DNA of 11,625 bases, taken from assembly GCA_017408205.1 (NCBI GenBank), contig JAFQVC010000171.1, forward strand, positions 1 through 11,625, in the 5' to 3' direction. This document shows positions 1-7,110 of this stretch, piece by piece. The DNA is from Clostridia bacterium. GTDB taxonomy: Bacteria > Bacillota > Clostridia > Monoglobales > Firm-18. Position 1 is the stretch's first letter. The number at the start of each line of letters is the position of its first letter. The notes under the pieces were generated by a model. It did not search any database, was not told where the DNA came from, and was given only the letters and a program-made list of their open reading frames with translations. A program made the position numbers and the translations under genes.

Positions 1-1
1 A

Positions 2-67
2 TTGAAAAGTAAAAAATTCAGCGGGGAAGAACTCAGACTTATTGATGAAATAAGCAAGGAGGAATAG
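2..67 (+). CDS. C-terminal end of an upstream gene (5' truncated)
   Basis: This is the only + strand frame that is open from the window edge; the other two hit stops within the first dozen bases. It encodes 21 charged residues rich in Lys and Glu, ending in ISKEE and a TAG stop at 65-67. The stop lies two bases before the response regulator ATG, and the last codons contain that gene's ribosome binding site, which fits a translationally coupled upstream gene. Too little remains to say what the protein is, and chance openness over 66 bases cannot be excluded. Confidence 0.45.
   Translation: MKSKKFSGEELRLIDEISKEE
56..62 (+). promoter_or_regulatory. Ribosome binding site of the response regulator
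   Basis: AAGGAGG lies seven bases before the ATG at 70 and inside the last codons of the preceding open frame. It fixes the start of the response regulator and suggests translational coupling to the upstream gene. No promoter for the two-component genes is visible in the window, so it probably lies further upstream. Confidence 0.75.
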
Positions 68-69
68 GT

Positions 70-750
70 ATGAGAATATTGGTTGTTGACGATGACGTTA
101 ACATTTGTGAACTTTTAAGATTGTATCTTGAAAAAGAAGGATGGGAAGTTCTTGTTGCATACAACGGCGTAAAAGCCATGGAACTTTTTAAAACCCAGAA
201 TCCGGACTTTGTAATTCTTGATATAATGCTTCCGGGAGACGACGGCTTTACTGTTTTAAAAACCATAAGAACAGTTTCAAATGTTCCTGTAATTATGCTT
301 ACTGCAAAAGGAGATACGGGGGATAAGGTAACAGGTCTTGAAACGGGCGCCGATGACTACATCTGCAAACCCTTTAATCCTAAAGAACTGGTGGCAAGAA
401 TAAAGGCAGTAAGCAGAAGGACTGAAACTGTTGTTAACGACGGCGGAATAATTTCTTATGAAAACCTTAAAATAGATATACTAAACTATCAGTTATTTGT
501 GTCGGACAAAGAAATTGACGCGCCTCCAAAAGAAATAGAACTTTTGTACTGCCTTGCATCAAACCCCAACAAGGTGTTTACAAGAGACCAGCTTTTAAAC
601 AAAGTCTGGGGGTTTGAGTTTTACGGAGATACAAGAACTGTTGACGTTCACATAAAAAGAATAAGAAGTAAAATTGACGGCGTATCACAAAGTTGGGAAT
701 TAAAAACCGTGTGGGGCGTAGGATATAAATTTGAATTGTTGGTGTCATAA
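70..750 (+). CDS. OmpR/PhoB-family two-component response regulator
   Basis: This 226-aa cytoplasmic transcription factor is phosphorylated by its partner kinase and then binds promoter DNA. Residues 1-115 form the receiver domain: acidic pocket D7-D8-D9, phosphoacceptor D51 in the motif LDIMLPGDDG, switch Thr78 in MLTAK and conserved Lys100 in CKPF. Residues 128-224 are a winged-helix effector domain of the OmpR type, with the recognition-helix region RTVDVHIKRIRSKI (189-202) and the final hairpin TVWGVGYKF. The length is normal for the family. The stop at 748-750 is one base before the kinase ATG, so the two are co-translated. Context (a kinase, then htrA) suggests an envelope-stress regulator like CssR, but sequence alone does not separate it from PhoP, ResD or VanR-like paralogues. 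The family is certain; the regulon is inferred. Confidence 0.95.
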   Translation: MRILVVDDDVNICELLRLYLEKEGWEVLVAYNGVKAMELFKTQNPDFVILDIMLPGDDGFTVLKTIRTVSNVPVIMLTAKGDTGDKVTGLETGADDYICKPFNPKELVARIKAVSRRTETVVNDGGIISYENLKIDILNYQLFVSDKEIDAPPKEIELLYCLASNPNKVFTRDQLLNKVWGFEFYGDTRTVDVHIKRIRSKIDGVSQSWELKTVWGVGYKFELLVS

Positions 751-751
751 T

Positions 752-2158
752 ATGTCAAAAACTATTTTTAACCGATTAATGAAACTGAGTCTTTGTGTAT
801 TGCTTATGAGTGTGCTTGTCCTTGGCACAGTTCACTTTTCTTTGATTCAGCATTATATGAACAGCGCAAAAACCAGACAGGTACAGAATGAAGTTGCAAG
901 AATAAAAGAACTGACGGGTTTTCTTGTTGAAAACTATACTCAGGGTAACTATCTTTTTTATCAACTTAATATTAACAAGATTGCATCTGCAAATGACTGC
1001 ATCATTGTAGTTTCCGACAACGCGGGAAACATCCTTGCGGGGAGTGAAAACGGTTTTGACGATAAAAAAATTGATGTAAAGCCATTTGCGGACATTGTGA
1101 ACGGGAAGAAGGAAAATTTAAGCATTGTAATTAACCACCCCCGTACGGGAAAACGGCTGCTCGCCGTTTCTACTTCTATATATATAAACGGAGGTACGGG
1201 TTTTGTCGCTATGCTTTTTGATATGCCTGCCGTTGACAGCGAAACCTATACAATGATTGGTCTGCTCCTTATTTCTGTGGGCATTGCGGCGTTGTTTTCC
1301 CTTGTGCTTTCGTACTTTTTGTCAAAAAACATACAAAAACCCATAAAGAAATTAAGCGAGCACGCTAAAGAAATAGGAAAAGGCAACTTTACAAAAATCG
1401 GTATTTCAAGCGGAGTTACGGAACTTGATGAACTGGGAGATACTTTCGATATAATGGCAGAAGAACTTGAAAAGCAGGAGAAGTCAAGGGCGTCCTTCCT
1501 TGCAAACGTGTCTCACGATTTAAGAACGCCTATGACCACTATTTCGGGATTTGTCCAGGGCATTCTTGACGACACCATTCCAAAAGAAAAAGAAAAAGAA
1601 TATTTAAAGGTGGTGTTAAGCGAAACACACCGTCTGTCAGACCTTATCAGTTCTTTCATAGATGCAAGCAAGTATGACGCGGGAGAAATCAAACTTTATA
1701 TAACAGAAACAGATATTAACGGAATGCTTAAAAATGCCGTAACACAATTTGAGCAGGGCATTTCAGGGAAAAATCTGACTGTTAATTTCGAGCTTGACCC
1801 GCAGGTGACGGGTGTGCTTGCCGACCAGCAGGCAATATCCAGAGTTGTTGTAAACTTAATAGACAACGCGGTCAAGTTTTCAAAACAAGACGGAACTCTT
1901 TTTGTTTCCACAAAAAGCGAGGGACAAAAGGTGTATGTGAAAATTGAAAACACCGGCGAGGAAATAAGCGGAGAAGACCTGAAATATATCTGGGACAGAT
2001 TTTATAAAACGGACAAATCACGTCTTCGCGACAAAAAAGGCGTAGGTCTGGGACTTTACATTGTTAAAAACATTATTGCAAAACACGGCGAAAAAATAAC
2101 GGTTACATGCGAAAACGGAATTATTTCGTTCACATTTTCGTTACAAAATAACATATAA
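752..2158 (+). CDS. Membrane sensor histidine kinase with HAMP domain
   Basis: This 468-aa kinase should phosphorylate the response regulator just upstream. The order is: membrane helix 1 (about 10-33), an extracytoplasmic sensor region of about 130 residues, membrane helix 2 (about 166-190), a HAMP linker (about 191-243), the HisKA dimerisation helix with phosphorylated His255 in NVSHDLRTPM, and a HATPase domain with N-box NLIDNA (N368, N372), F-box region DRFYKTDKSR and G2 box GVGLGLYIV (430-438). The first Gly box reads ENTGEEI, with Asn where many kinases have Asp; related Firmicutes kinases share this, so activity is still expected. An in-frame TTG at 731 would extend it by seven residues inside the regulator gene, but the ATG at 752, one base after the regulator stop, is the more natural start. 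The sensor region gives no recognisable ligand. Confidence 0.94.
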   Translation: MSKTIFNRLMKLSLCVLLMSVLVLGTVHFSLIQHYMNSAKTRQVQNEVARIKELTGFLVENYTQGNYLFYQLNINKIASANDCIIVVSDNAGNILAGSENGFDDKKIDVKPFADIVNGKKENLSIVINHPRTGKRLLAVSTSIYINGGTGFVAMLFDMPAVDSETYTMIGLLLISVGIAALFSLVLSYFLSKNIQKPIKKLSEHAKEIGKGNFTKIGISSGVTELDELGDTFDIMAEELEKQEKSRASFLANVSHDLRTPMTTISGFVQGILDDTIPKEKEKEYLKVVLSETHRLSDLISSFIDASKYDAGEIKLYITETDINGMLKNAVTQFEQGISGKNLTVNFELDPQVTGVLADQQAISRVVVNLIDNAVKFSKQDGTLFVSTKSEGQKVYVKIENTGEEISGEDLKYIWDRFYKTDKSRLRDKKGVGLGLYIVKNIIAKHGEKITVTCENGIISFTFSLQNNI

Positions 2159-2163
2159 GTTCA

Positions 2164-2202
2164 CAGTTTGTTAAAAAACTGCGAGAAGAAAGATGATATA
2201 AT
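2164..2202 (+). promoter_or_regulatory. Candidate htrA promoter with an inverted repeat
   Basis: A perfect extended -10, TGATATAAT (2194-2202), lies just before the htrA ribosome binding site. No good -35 hexamer stands 16-18 bases upstream; that space is A-rich. Instead there is an inverted repeat, CAGTTT (2164-2169) and AAACTG (2176-2181), placed where an activator would contact polymerase. This suggests htrA can be transcribed separately from the kinase genes and may be activated by the adjacent response regulator. The promoter call is a motif reading; the operator role is inference. Confidence 0.55.
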
Positions 2203-2223
2203 CTGGTTAAAGGAGTGAGAAAT

Positions 2224-3459
2224 ATGTACGATGATTTTGATAAAAACGTTTCTGATAACAATCAGGAATATTCATACAGTTGGCATCCTTATGAACATAA
2301 AAAGGACGATGTATATAAACCCGATTTTGTAGATATCACACCTGTTCCCAAACCAAAGAAAGAGAAAAAGAACCACCCCTTTATTAAATATGCCGCAACG
2401 CTGGTTGCAGGTATGCTCGTTGGTGCGGTTATTTTCGGAAGCGGTCTTAAATACGGCGGTTTCTTTGATAAGACGCCTCAGATTGTGCAACAATCTGCAG
2501 GAAACGTAAGTTACAGCGGTGCGGTTTCCTCTGTGGCAGACGTTGTAAAAAAAGCAGGTCCCTCTGTTGTGGGAATAAGCTGTACCAAAACAGTAATGTC
2601 GTTTTTCGGGCAAAGCCAGACGTCTTCTTCCGGCTCGGGCTTTATTGTTAAGGAAGACGGATATATTGTTACCAACCAGCACGTTATAGAAGGTGCGAAA
2701 AAAATAACGGTGCTTTTAAGTAACGGGGATGAGTATGAGGCAGAACTGATTGGTCAGGACGTAAAAACAGACCTTGCTGTAATAAAAATTTCTGCAAACG
2801 GACTTCCCTTTGCGGAAATAGGTAAATCGTCGGAACTTCTGGTAGGTGAAGTGGCAGTTGCCATTGGAAATCCATTGGGGCTTGAGTTTTCCGGCTCTGT
2901 AACAACGGGCTGTATAAGTGCTCTGAACAGAACAATGACGGTTGAAGGCAGACAGTATAATCTTATCCAGACAGATGCCGCAATCAACCCGGGTAATTCG
3001 GGTGGACCGCTTGTTAACAGTTCGGGACAGGTTATAGGAATTAACAGTGTTAAAATTACTCTTGACGGATACGAGGGCATGGGCTTTGCCATTCCCATCG
3101 ATGAGGCAATGCCTATTATTAACGAACTTCTGACAGGTCAGGGATATATTAAGGGCAGACCGCAAATCGGTATCAGTACAAGAGATATTACCGAGAAAAT
3201 GTCCAACTATTATGAATTGCCTGTAGGTATTTATGTAATAGAGGTAATGCCTTTCAGCGGTGCAGAAAAAGCGGGCATTAAATCGGGCGACGTAATTGTA
3301 AAGGCGGACGGACAGGAAGTTGTTGACAATGCAGGCCTTGAAAAGGTTAAAAACAAGCATAAAGCAGGAGAGGAATTAATCCTCGAAATAATACGCGACG
3401 GCGAGAAAAAGACCGTTACTGTAGTCCTTGGAGAAGAAAAACCCTACGAAAACGAATAA
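2224..3459 (+). CDS. htrA: HtrA/DegP-like membrane-anchored serine protease with PDZ domain
   Basis: This 411-aa trypsin-fold protease would degrade or refold misfolded exported proteins on the outer face of the membrane. Residues 1-54 are a charged cytoplasmic tail rich in Lys and Asp, about 56-76 a single membrane helix, about 100-300 the protease domain, and about 312-404 one PDZ domain containing GIKSGDVIVKADGQ. The catalytic triad is visible: His153 in TNQHVIEG, Asp183 in TDLAVIKI and Ser259 in NPGNSGGPL. This is the usual Gram-positive HtrA layout and length. The ATG at 2224 is chosen because AAGGAG (2210-2215) stands eight bases before it; a GTG at 2215 overlaps that site and would add only three residues. 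The gene follows the kinase after a 65-base gap that contains a candidate promoter, and it ends at a strong terminator. Confidence 0.95.
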   Translation: MYDDFDKNVSDNNQEYSYSWHPYEHKKDDVYKPDFVDITPVPKPKKEKKNHPFIKYAATLVAGMLVGAVIFGSGLKYGGFFDKTPQIVQQSAGNVSYSGAVSSVADVVKKAGPSVVGISCTKTVMSFFGQSQTSSSGSGFIVKEDGYIVTNQHVIEGAKKITVLLSNGDEYEAELIGQDVKTDLAVIKISANGLPFAEIGKSSELLVGEVAVAIGNPLGLEFSGSVTTGCISALNRTMTVEGRQYNLIQTDAAINPGNSGGPLVNSSGQVIGINSVKITLDGYEGMGFAIPIDEAMPIINELLTGQGYIKGRPQIGISTRDITEKMSNYYELPVGIYVIEVMPFSGAEKAGIKSGDVIVKADGQEVVDNAGLEKVKNKHKAGEELILEIIRDGEKKTVTVVLGEEKPYENE

Positions 3460-3471
3460 TTCAGTAACCAT

Positions 3472-3514
3472 GAGCAGTGTTTTGTGAAGTTATACAAAAA
3501 ACACTGCTCTTTTT
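3472..3514 (+). terminator. Strong intrinsic terminator after htrA
   Basis: A perfect 12-bp stem pairs GAGCAGTGTTTT (3472-3483) with AAAACACTGCTC (3498-3509) around a 14-base loop, followed at once by TTTTT. It lies 12 bases after the htrA stop and separates the regulator-protease block from the surface-protein operon. The A-tract before the 3' arm may also give weak function in the other direction, but no gene converges on it. Confidence 0.92.
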
Positions 3515-3551
3515 CGTCATATTGTCAAAGACACAAATTTACGGAAAACTG

Positions 3552-3579
3552 TTGCAAAAAACTGTGTTTATGATATAAT
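3552..3579 (+). promoter_or_regulatory. Candidate sigma-A promoter of the surface-protein operon
   Basis: TTGCAA (3552-3557) and TATAAT (3574-3579) are separated by 16 bases, and the -10 is extended (TGATATAAT). The predicted start of transcription is near 3586, giving a short leader of about 34 bases to the ATG at 3620. Two direct copies of AAACTG (3546-3551 and 3559-3564) flank and overlap the -35 region, and the same hexamer is found in the htrA promoter. No other strong promoter is apparent before the window end, so this one probably drives all four surface genes. Confidence 0.7.
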
Positions 3580-3619
3580 TACTATGTATGGTTATATTAT
3601 AAAATAAGGGGAATAGTCT

Positions 3620-4483
3620 ATGTTAAAGAATAAGTATTTAATAATTTCAGTATTAATATGTTTTATTATAGTGGTGTTCGGGTCCTTTTCCGTATCTGCC
3701 GCAACCATAAGTTATGGCAAAATTACCTATACAGAGGAGAATGACGGGGCGGATTACAAAATCACCGTTAATTATACTGTGTCATCCTATATGGAAGGAG
3801 AACAGGTTACCATGCTTGTCCTTATAGGCACAGACACAATAGTATTTGATGCTGTGGAAACAGATAAACCCACAAACATCGCGTACATAGACCAGAAACC
3901 AATTGGAAATGCAAATGATTCCTTTACGTTTCTTCTTGAAAAAAGTCTTGTGCAGAACAATAAATTGTTTGTAAAACTTGGTGCAACAAGCGTGCTTCAA
4001 CCATCGGAAAAAACCTATACCTTTGTATCAAACGAATCCACAGGTCAGATTAATGTTTACGAAGCAAGCAATGCTTTTGGTGTGTCAGGAAAAACTCTTC
4101 TGATTATCACAACAGAAAATGAACTCCCTGAAGAAGCAGTTATTAAGGTTAACGGTCAGCAGATGTATAGAGTTGCAAATGACGGTGCAACAAACAAGTA
4201 CATCGCAGTTGTGGAAGATTATAACGAAGCAAATCCGGGTATTGTTACAACAAACGGAGAAAACGAAGAGATAACCATCGGTGACTCTGACAGTGACGGC
4301 AGTATTGACACGGGAGATGTATCAAATATTATCGGTAAAATAATCAACGGTACTATTTTTTCGGATATAGAGAACCTTTGCTCCGATTTTAACGGAGACG
4401 GTCTTGTTAACATAACAGACGTTACATATATGTATGATTACTTAAACGGAAATATAACAGATATACCGGCACTTAACAGATAA
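3620..4483 (+). CDS. Secreted dockerin-containing protein without a recognised catalytic domain
   Basis: This 287-aa exported protein carries a docking module. Residues 1-27 are a signal peptide, with a hydrophobic core at 6-23 and probable cleavage after SVSA. Residues about 30-210 are beta-rich and form one or two sandwich-like modules; the stretch with VTMLVLIG, AYIDQKP and FVKLGATSV resembles an unnamed module common in large secreted clostridial proteins. Residues about 219-278 look like a type I dockerin: two EF-hand-like calcium loops, D222-x-D224-x-D226-G-x-I-D230-x-x-D233 and D256-x-N258-G-D260-G-x-x-N264-x-x-D267, 34 residues apart. Positions 10-11 of the loops, which govern partner choice in known dockerins, are Thr-Gly and Ile-Thr. 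No glycosidase or other enzyme motif is seen. It is the first gene of the operon and its stop overlaps the next gene's ribosome binding site; the likely partner is the cohesin of that next gene. Confidence 0.88.
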   Translation: MLKNKYLIISVLICFIIVVFGSFSVSAATISYGKITYTEENDGADYKITVNYTVSSYMEGEQVTMLVLIGTDTIVFDAVETDKPTNIAYIDQKPIGNANDSFTFLLEKSLVQNNKLFVKLGATSVLQPSEKTYTFVSNESTGQINVYEASNAFGVSGKTLLIITTENELPEEAVIKVNGQQMYRVANDGATNKYIAVVEDYNEANPGIVTTNGENEEITIGDSDSDGSIDTGDVSNIIGKIINGTIFSDIENLCSDFNGDGLVNITDVTYMYDYLNGNITDIPALNR

Positions 4484-4497
4484 GGAGAAAATTAATT

Positions 4498-7098
4498 ATG
4501 ATGAAGAGAATATTAGCATTAATGCTTGCAATTGCAGTTTCCGTAATTGGTTTGTCCTTTTGCGTAAGTGCTGCTGCAGTTGTTACAATAACAACAGGTA
4601 TGATTGATGCAACGGGCGTTGCGGCAAACGGAGAAATTTCCGTACCGCTTACTATTTCAAACATAGTTGACTCAGCGATCAAGGGCGTACAGATTGATTT
4701 TACTTTTGACAAAACAAAATTTGAATTTGTAAAAGTAAAAAGAGAAATGAAAGTTTATAACACAAACTCAAGCGGACTTGAAAATGCAACATGGAATTCA
4801 AATGTCACCGCCATTAATCAGAATGGTGGCGGAAGCGTGGTTTTTTACGATGCATCTTCAGGAACACGTTCTTTTACACAACAGTCACTTAATGCAAACA
4901 ACAAACTTGTGACTTTGGTGTTTAAAAGAAAAGCGGGTGTAACGTCAAATACTTCCGTAACATTTAATGAAATAATATTAAACGGTTTGTCCAACACAGA
5001 ATATAAGATATCAAAGGGACATATCGACTGTGATGACGCACAGATAAAACTTGTTAAAAGTAATGACGCGACTTTAAGTTCACTTACTGCATCTCCTGCA
5101 GTTTTGTCACCTGCATTTAATTCAGGCGTTTATTCTTATACAGCAACAGTTCCCTATGACACTCCGTCAGTTACCGTTGCGGCAACTGCATCAGACAGCA
5201 GTGCAACCGTTTCATCAGGTACAGGCGTTAAAACCCTTGCAACAGGGGATAATACTATTACCGTAAAATGTATTGCCGAAGACGGTGTTACATATAAAAA
5301 CTATACAATAGTTATTACAAAAGAAACACCACCCGCATATTTAAGTGATAATACACTTAGTGCATTGTCAATAGAGGGACTGACATTGTCACCTGCATTT
5401 TCAAGCGGAACTGTAACATATACTGCGGCAACAGATACACAAACAGTACCTGCAATCACTGCAACACCTACAGTTGACGGTGCCGCAGTCAATATTGTAA
5501 AACCTGCACAGTTTGCAGTTGGTGCAAACACTATTACAATTACAGTTACTGCAATTGACGGAACAACCAAAACATATACAGTAAATGTTACATATACACC
5601 CCCTGCATATCTGAGCGACTGTACACTTAGTGCATTGTCAATAGAGGGACTTACATTGTCACCTGCATTTTCAAGCGGAACTGTAACATATACTGCGGCA
5701 ACAGAGTCAGAAACAGTACCTGCAGTTACTGCAACACCTACAGTTGACGGTGCAACATTCAGTGTTGTAAAACCCGCACAGTTTGTTGAAGGTGAAAATA
5801 CAATTACAATTACGGTTACTGCAATAAACGGAACAACCAAAACATATACAGTAAATGTTACATATACACCCCCTGCATATTTAAGTGACAATACTTTAAG
5901 TGCTTTGTCAATTGCAGGACTTACATTGTCTCCGTCTTTCTCAGGTGATATTACAAGTTATGCGGCAACAACAGAGTCGCAAACTGTACCCGTAATTACT
6001 GCAACGCCAAATGTTGAAGGTGCAACAGTTGATATTGTAAAACCCGCAACATTCAGCCAGGGCAGAAATGAAATTCTAATTACGGTTACCGCAATAAACG
6101 GTACTGAGAAACGCTATATTGTAGCGGTTACATATACTAATGATGTAACTGAACTGAGTGATGACAATACATTAAAAGAACTTGTTGTAAAACAAAAAGT
6201 AAACAATAAGGACAAAGAAATTGAACTGTCTCCTGATTTTTCAGCAAGCACTACAAAATACACGGGAAAAACAGGCAATAATAATAAACTTGAAATTACT
6301 GCAACACCAAACGATGATGGTGCAACAGTTTCAATCCCCACACAATCAAAACTTGATAAAGGTGAAAACACAATCAATATTGTAGTTACTGCTGCAAACG
6401 GTGAAACCAAGACCTATAAGTTGGTTATTACTTATAAAACCTCTGACGGTGGCGGCGGAGGCGGCGGAGGAGGCGGCGGTGCTCCTACAACACCTGTGGA
6501 ACCGTCAACACCAACAGAGCCAAATACACCAACAACACCTTCAAGACCAAGTGATAAATTCAAAGATTTAAGCGGTTACGACTGGGCACTTGAATCTATC
6601 GATAAATTAGTTACAAAAGGTATTGTAAGCGGTACAAGCGGAACAACATTCGAACCCGGCAAGAGCGTAACAAGAGCAGAGTTTGCAAAACTTGTTGTTG
6701 CTTCTTTCGGACTTACATTAAACAGCGATAAAGTAACAACATTCAGTGACGTTAATCCGTCAGAGTGGTATAAGCAGTATGTTGATATTGCAGTATCAAA
6801 CGGAATTGTAACTGGTTATGAAAACAATACTTTTAGACCAAATAATACAATTTCAAGAGAAGAAATGTGCGTAATGCTTGCAAGAGCACTTAAGGCGTAC
6901 GAACTTGAAGACAAAGAAAGTAAAACTTTTGCAGATGCACATAAAGTAAGCGATTGGGCAAAAGATGCGGTGGCATTATTATCGTCACAGGGAATTATCA
7001 ATGGTAAAGGAAACGATATGTTTGCACCACTTGATAACGCAAGTCGTGCAGAGAGTGCTGTGACAATTAGCCGAATCTTAACCTTGATTGGTAAATAA
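4498..7098 (+). CDS. Cohesin-like, five-repeat, triple-SLH anchoring scaffold protein
   Basis: This 866-aa protein is probably a wall-anchored scaffold. Residues 1-25 are a signal peptide (cleavage after VSA). Residues about 28-178 resemble a cohesin domain: it opens with VTITTG, then ISVPLTISN, IKGVQIDFTFDKTKFEFV, VVFYDASSGTRSF and LVTLVFKRKAG, in cohesin strand order. Five cadherin-like beta-sandwich repeats (PF12733 type, about 188-647) follow; repeats 2-4 are exactly 90 residues each and begin YLSDNTL or YLSDCTL. A Gly11 run (651-661) and a Pro/Thr linker (to about 685) lead to three SLH domains (687-866) with motifs TRAEFAKLV, SREEMCVML and SRAESAVTI, which bind secondary wall polymers in known S-layer proteins. 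The AAGGAG 10 bases upstream supports the first of two adjacent ATGs. SLH and repeats are secure; the cohesin call is a fold-level reading and could prove to be a related carbohydrate-binding sandwich. Confidence 0.92.
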   Translation: MMKRILALMLAIAVSVIGLSFCVSAAAVVTITTGMIDATGVAANGEISVPLTISNIVDSAIKGVQIDFTFDKTKFEFVKVKREMKVYNTNSSGLENATWNSNVTAINQNGGGSVVFYDASSGTRSFTQQSLNANNKLVTLVFKRKAGVTSNTSVTFNEIILNGLSNTEYKISKGHIDCDDAQIKLVKSNDATLSSLTASPAVLSPAFNSGVYSYTATVPYDTPSVTVAATASDSSATVSSGTGVKTLATGDNTITVKCIAEDGVTYKNYTIVITKETPPAYLSDNTLSALSIEGLTLSPAFSSGTVTYTAATDTQTVPAITATPTVDGAAVNIVKPAQFAVGANTITITVTAIDGTTKTYTVNVTYTPPAYLSDCTLSALSIEGLTLSPAFSSGTVTYTAATESETVPAVTATPTVDGATFSVVKPAQFVEGENTITITVTAINGTTKTYTVNVTYTPPAYLSDNTLSALSIAGLTLSPSFSGDITSYAATTESQTVPVITATPNVEGATVDIVKPATFSQGRNEILITVTAINGTEKRYIVAVTYTNDVTELSDDNTLKELVVKQKVNNKDKEIELSPDFSASTTKYTGKTGNNNKLEITATPNDDGATVSIPTQSKLDKGENTINIVVTAANGETKTYKLVITYKTSDGGGGGGGGGGGAPTTPVEPSTPTEPNTPTTPSRPSDKFKDLSGYDWALESIDKLVTKGIVSGTSGTTFEPGKSVTRAEFAKLVVASFGLTLNSDKVTTFSDVNPSEWYKQYVDIAVSNGIVTGYENNTFRPNNTISREEMCVMLARALKAYELEDKESKTFADAHKVSDWAKDAVALLSSQGIINGKGNDMFAPLDNASRAESAVTISRILTLIGK
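5338..6147 (+). repeat. Three tandem 270-bp coding repeats
   Basis: Three in-frame direct repeats of exactly 270 bp (5338-5607, 5608-5877, 5878-6147) encode cadherin-like domains 2-4 of the scaffold gene. Copies 1 and 2 are nearly identical at DNA level over long blocks; for example about 50 bases ending each unit (5560-5610 and 5830-5880) match without change. Copy 3 has diverged in many codons. The flanking domains 1 and 5 are homologous in protein but clearly different in DNA. The pattern suggests recent unit duplication or conversion and possible copy-number variation. Confidence 0.9.
6448..6480 (+). repeat. Polyglycine (GGN)11 tract
   Basis: Eleven consecutive glycine codons, almost all GGC or GGA, form a GC-rich island in an AT-rich gene. 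They sit between the last cadherin-like domain and the Pro/Thr linker before the SLH anchor and should act as a flexible hinge. Length changes by whole codons would keep the frame. Confidence 0.85.
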
Positions 7099-7110
7099 GG
7101 AGAGAATAAA

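Noticed and set aside
731..751. TTG start that would extend the histidine kinase by seven residues
   Set aside because: The extension overlaps the regulator gene and has no good ribosome binding site; the ATG at 752 immediately after the regulator stop is more plausible.
2716..3360. A 214-codon open frame on the - strand inside htrA
   Set aside because: It lies wholly opposite a gene with an intact catalytic triad and PDZ domain, has a low-complexity translation without known motifs, and is a codon-bias shadow.
3584..3607. Seven-codon upstream open frame in the leader of the surface operon
   Set aside because: Its ATG coincides with the predicted transcription start, so it would lack a ribosome binding site.
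4552..4563. Possible lipobox (LSFC) in the scaffold signal peptide
   Set aside because: Phe precedes the Cys where a lipobox needs a small residue, a normal VSA cleavage site follows three residues later, and the protein has an SLH anchor.
5301..5891. A 196-codon open frame on the - strand across the repeats
   Set aside because: Its apparent internal periodicity merely mirrors the 270-bp coding repeats of the + strand gene.
5338..6147. Regular direct repeats considered as a CRISPR array
   Set aside because: Units are 270 bp, contiguous without spacers, and in frame within a coding sequence.
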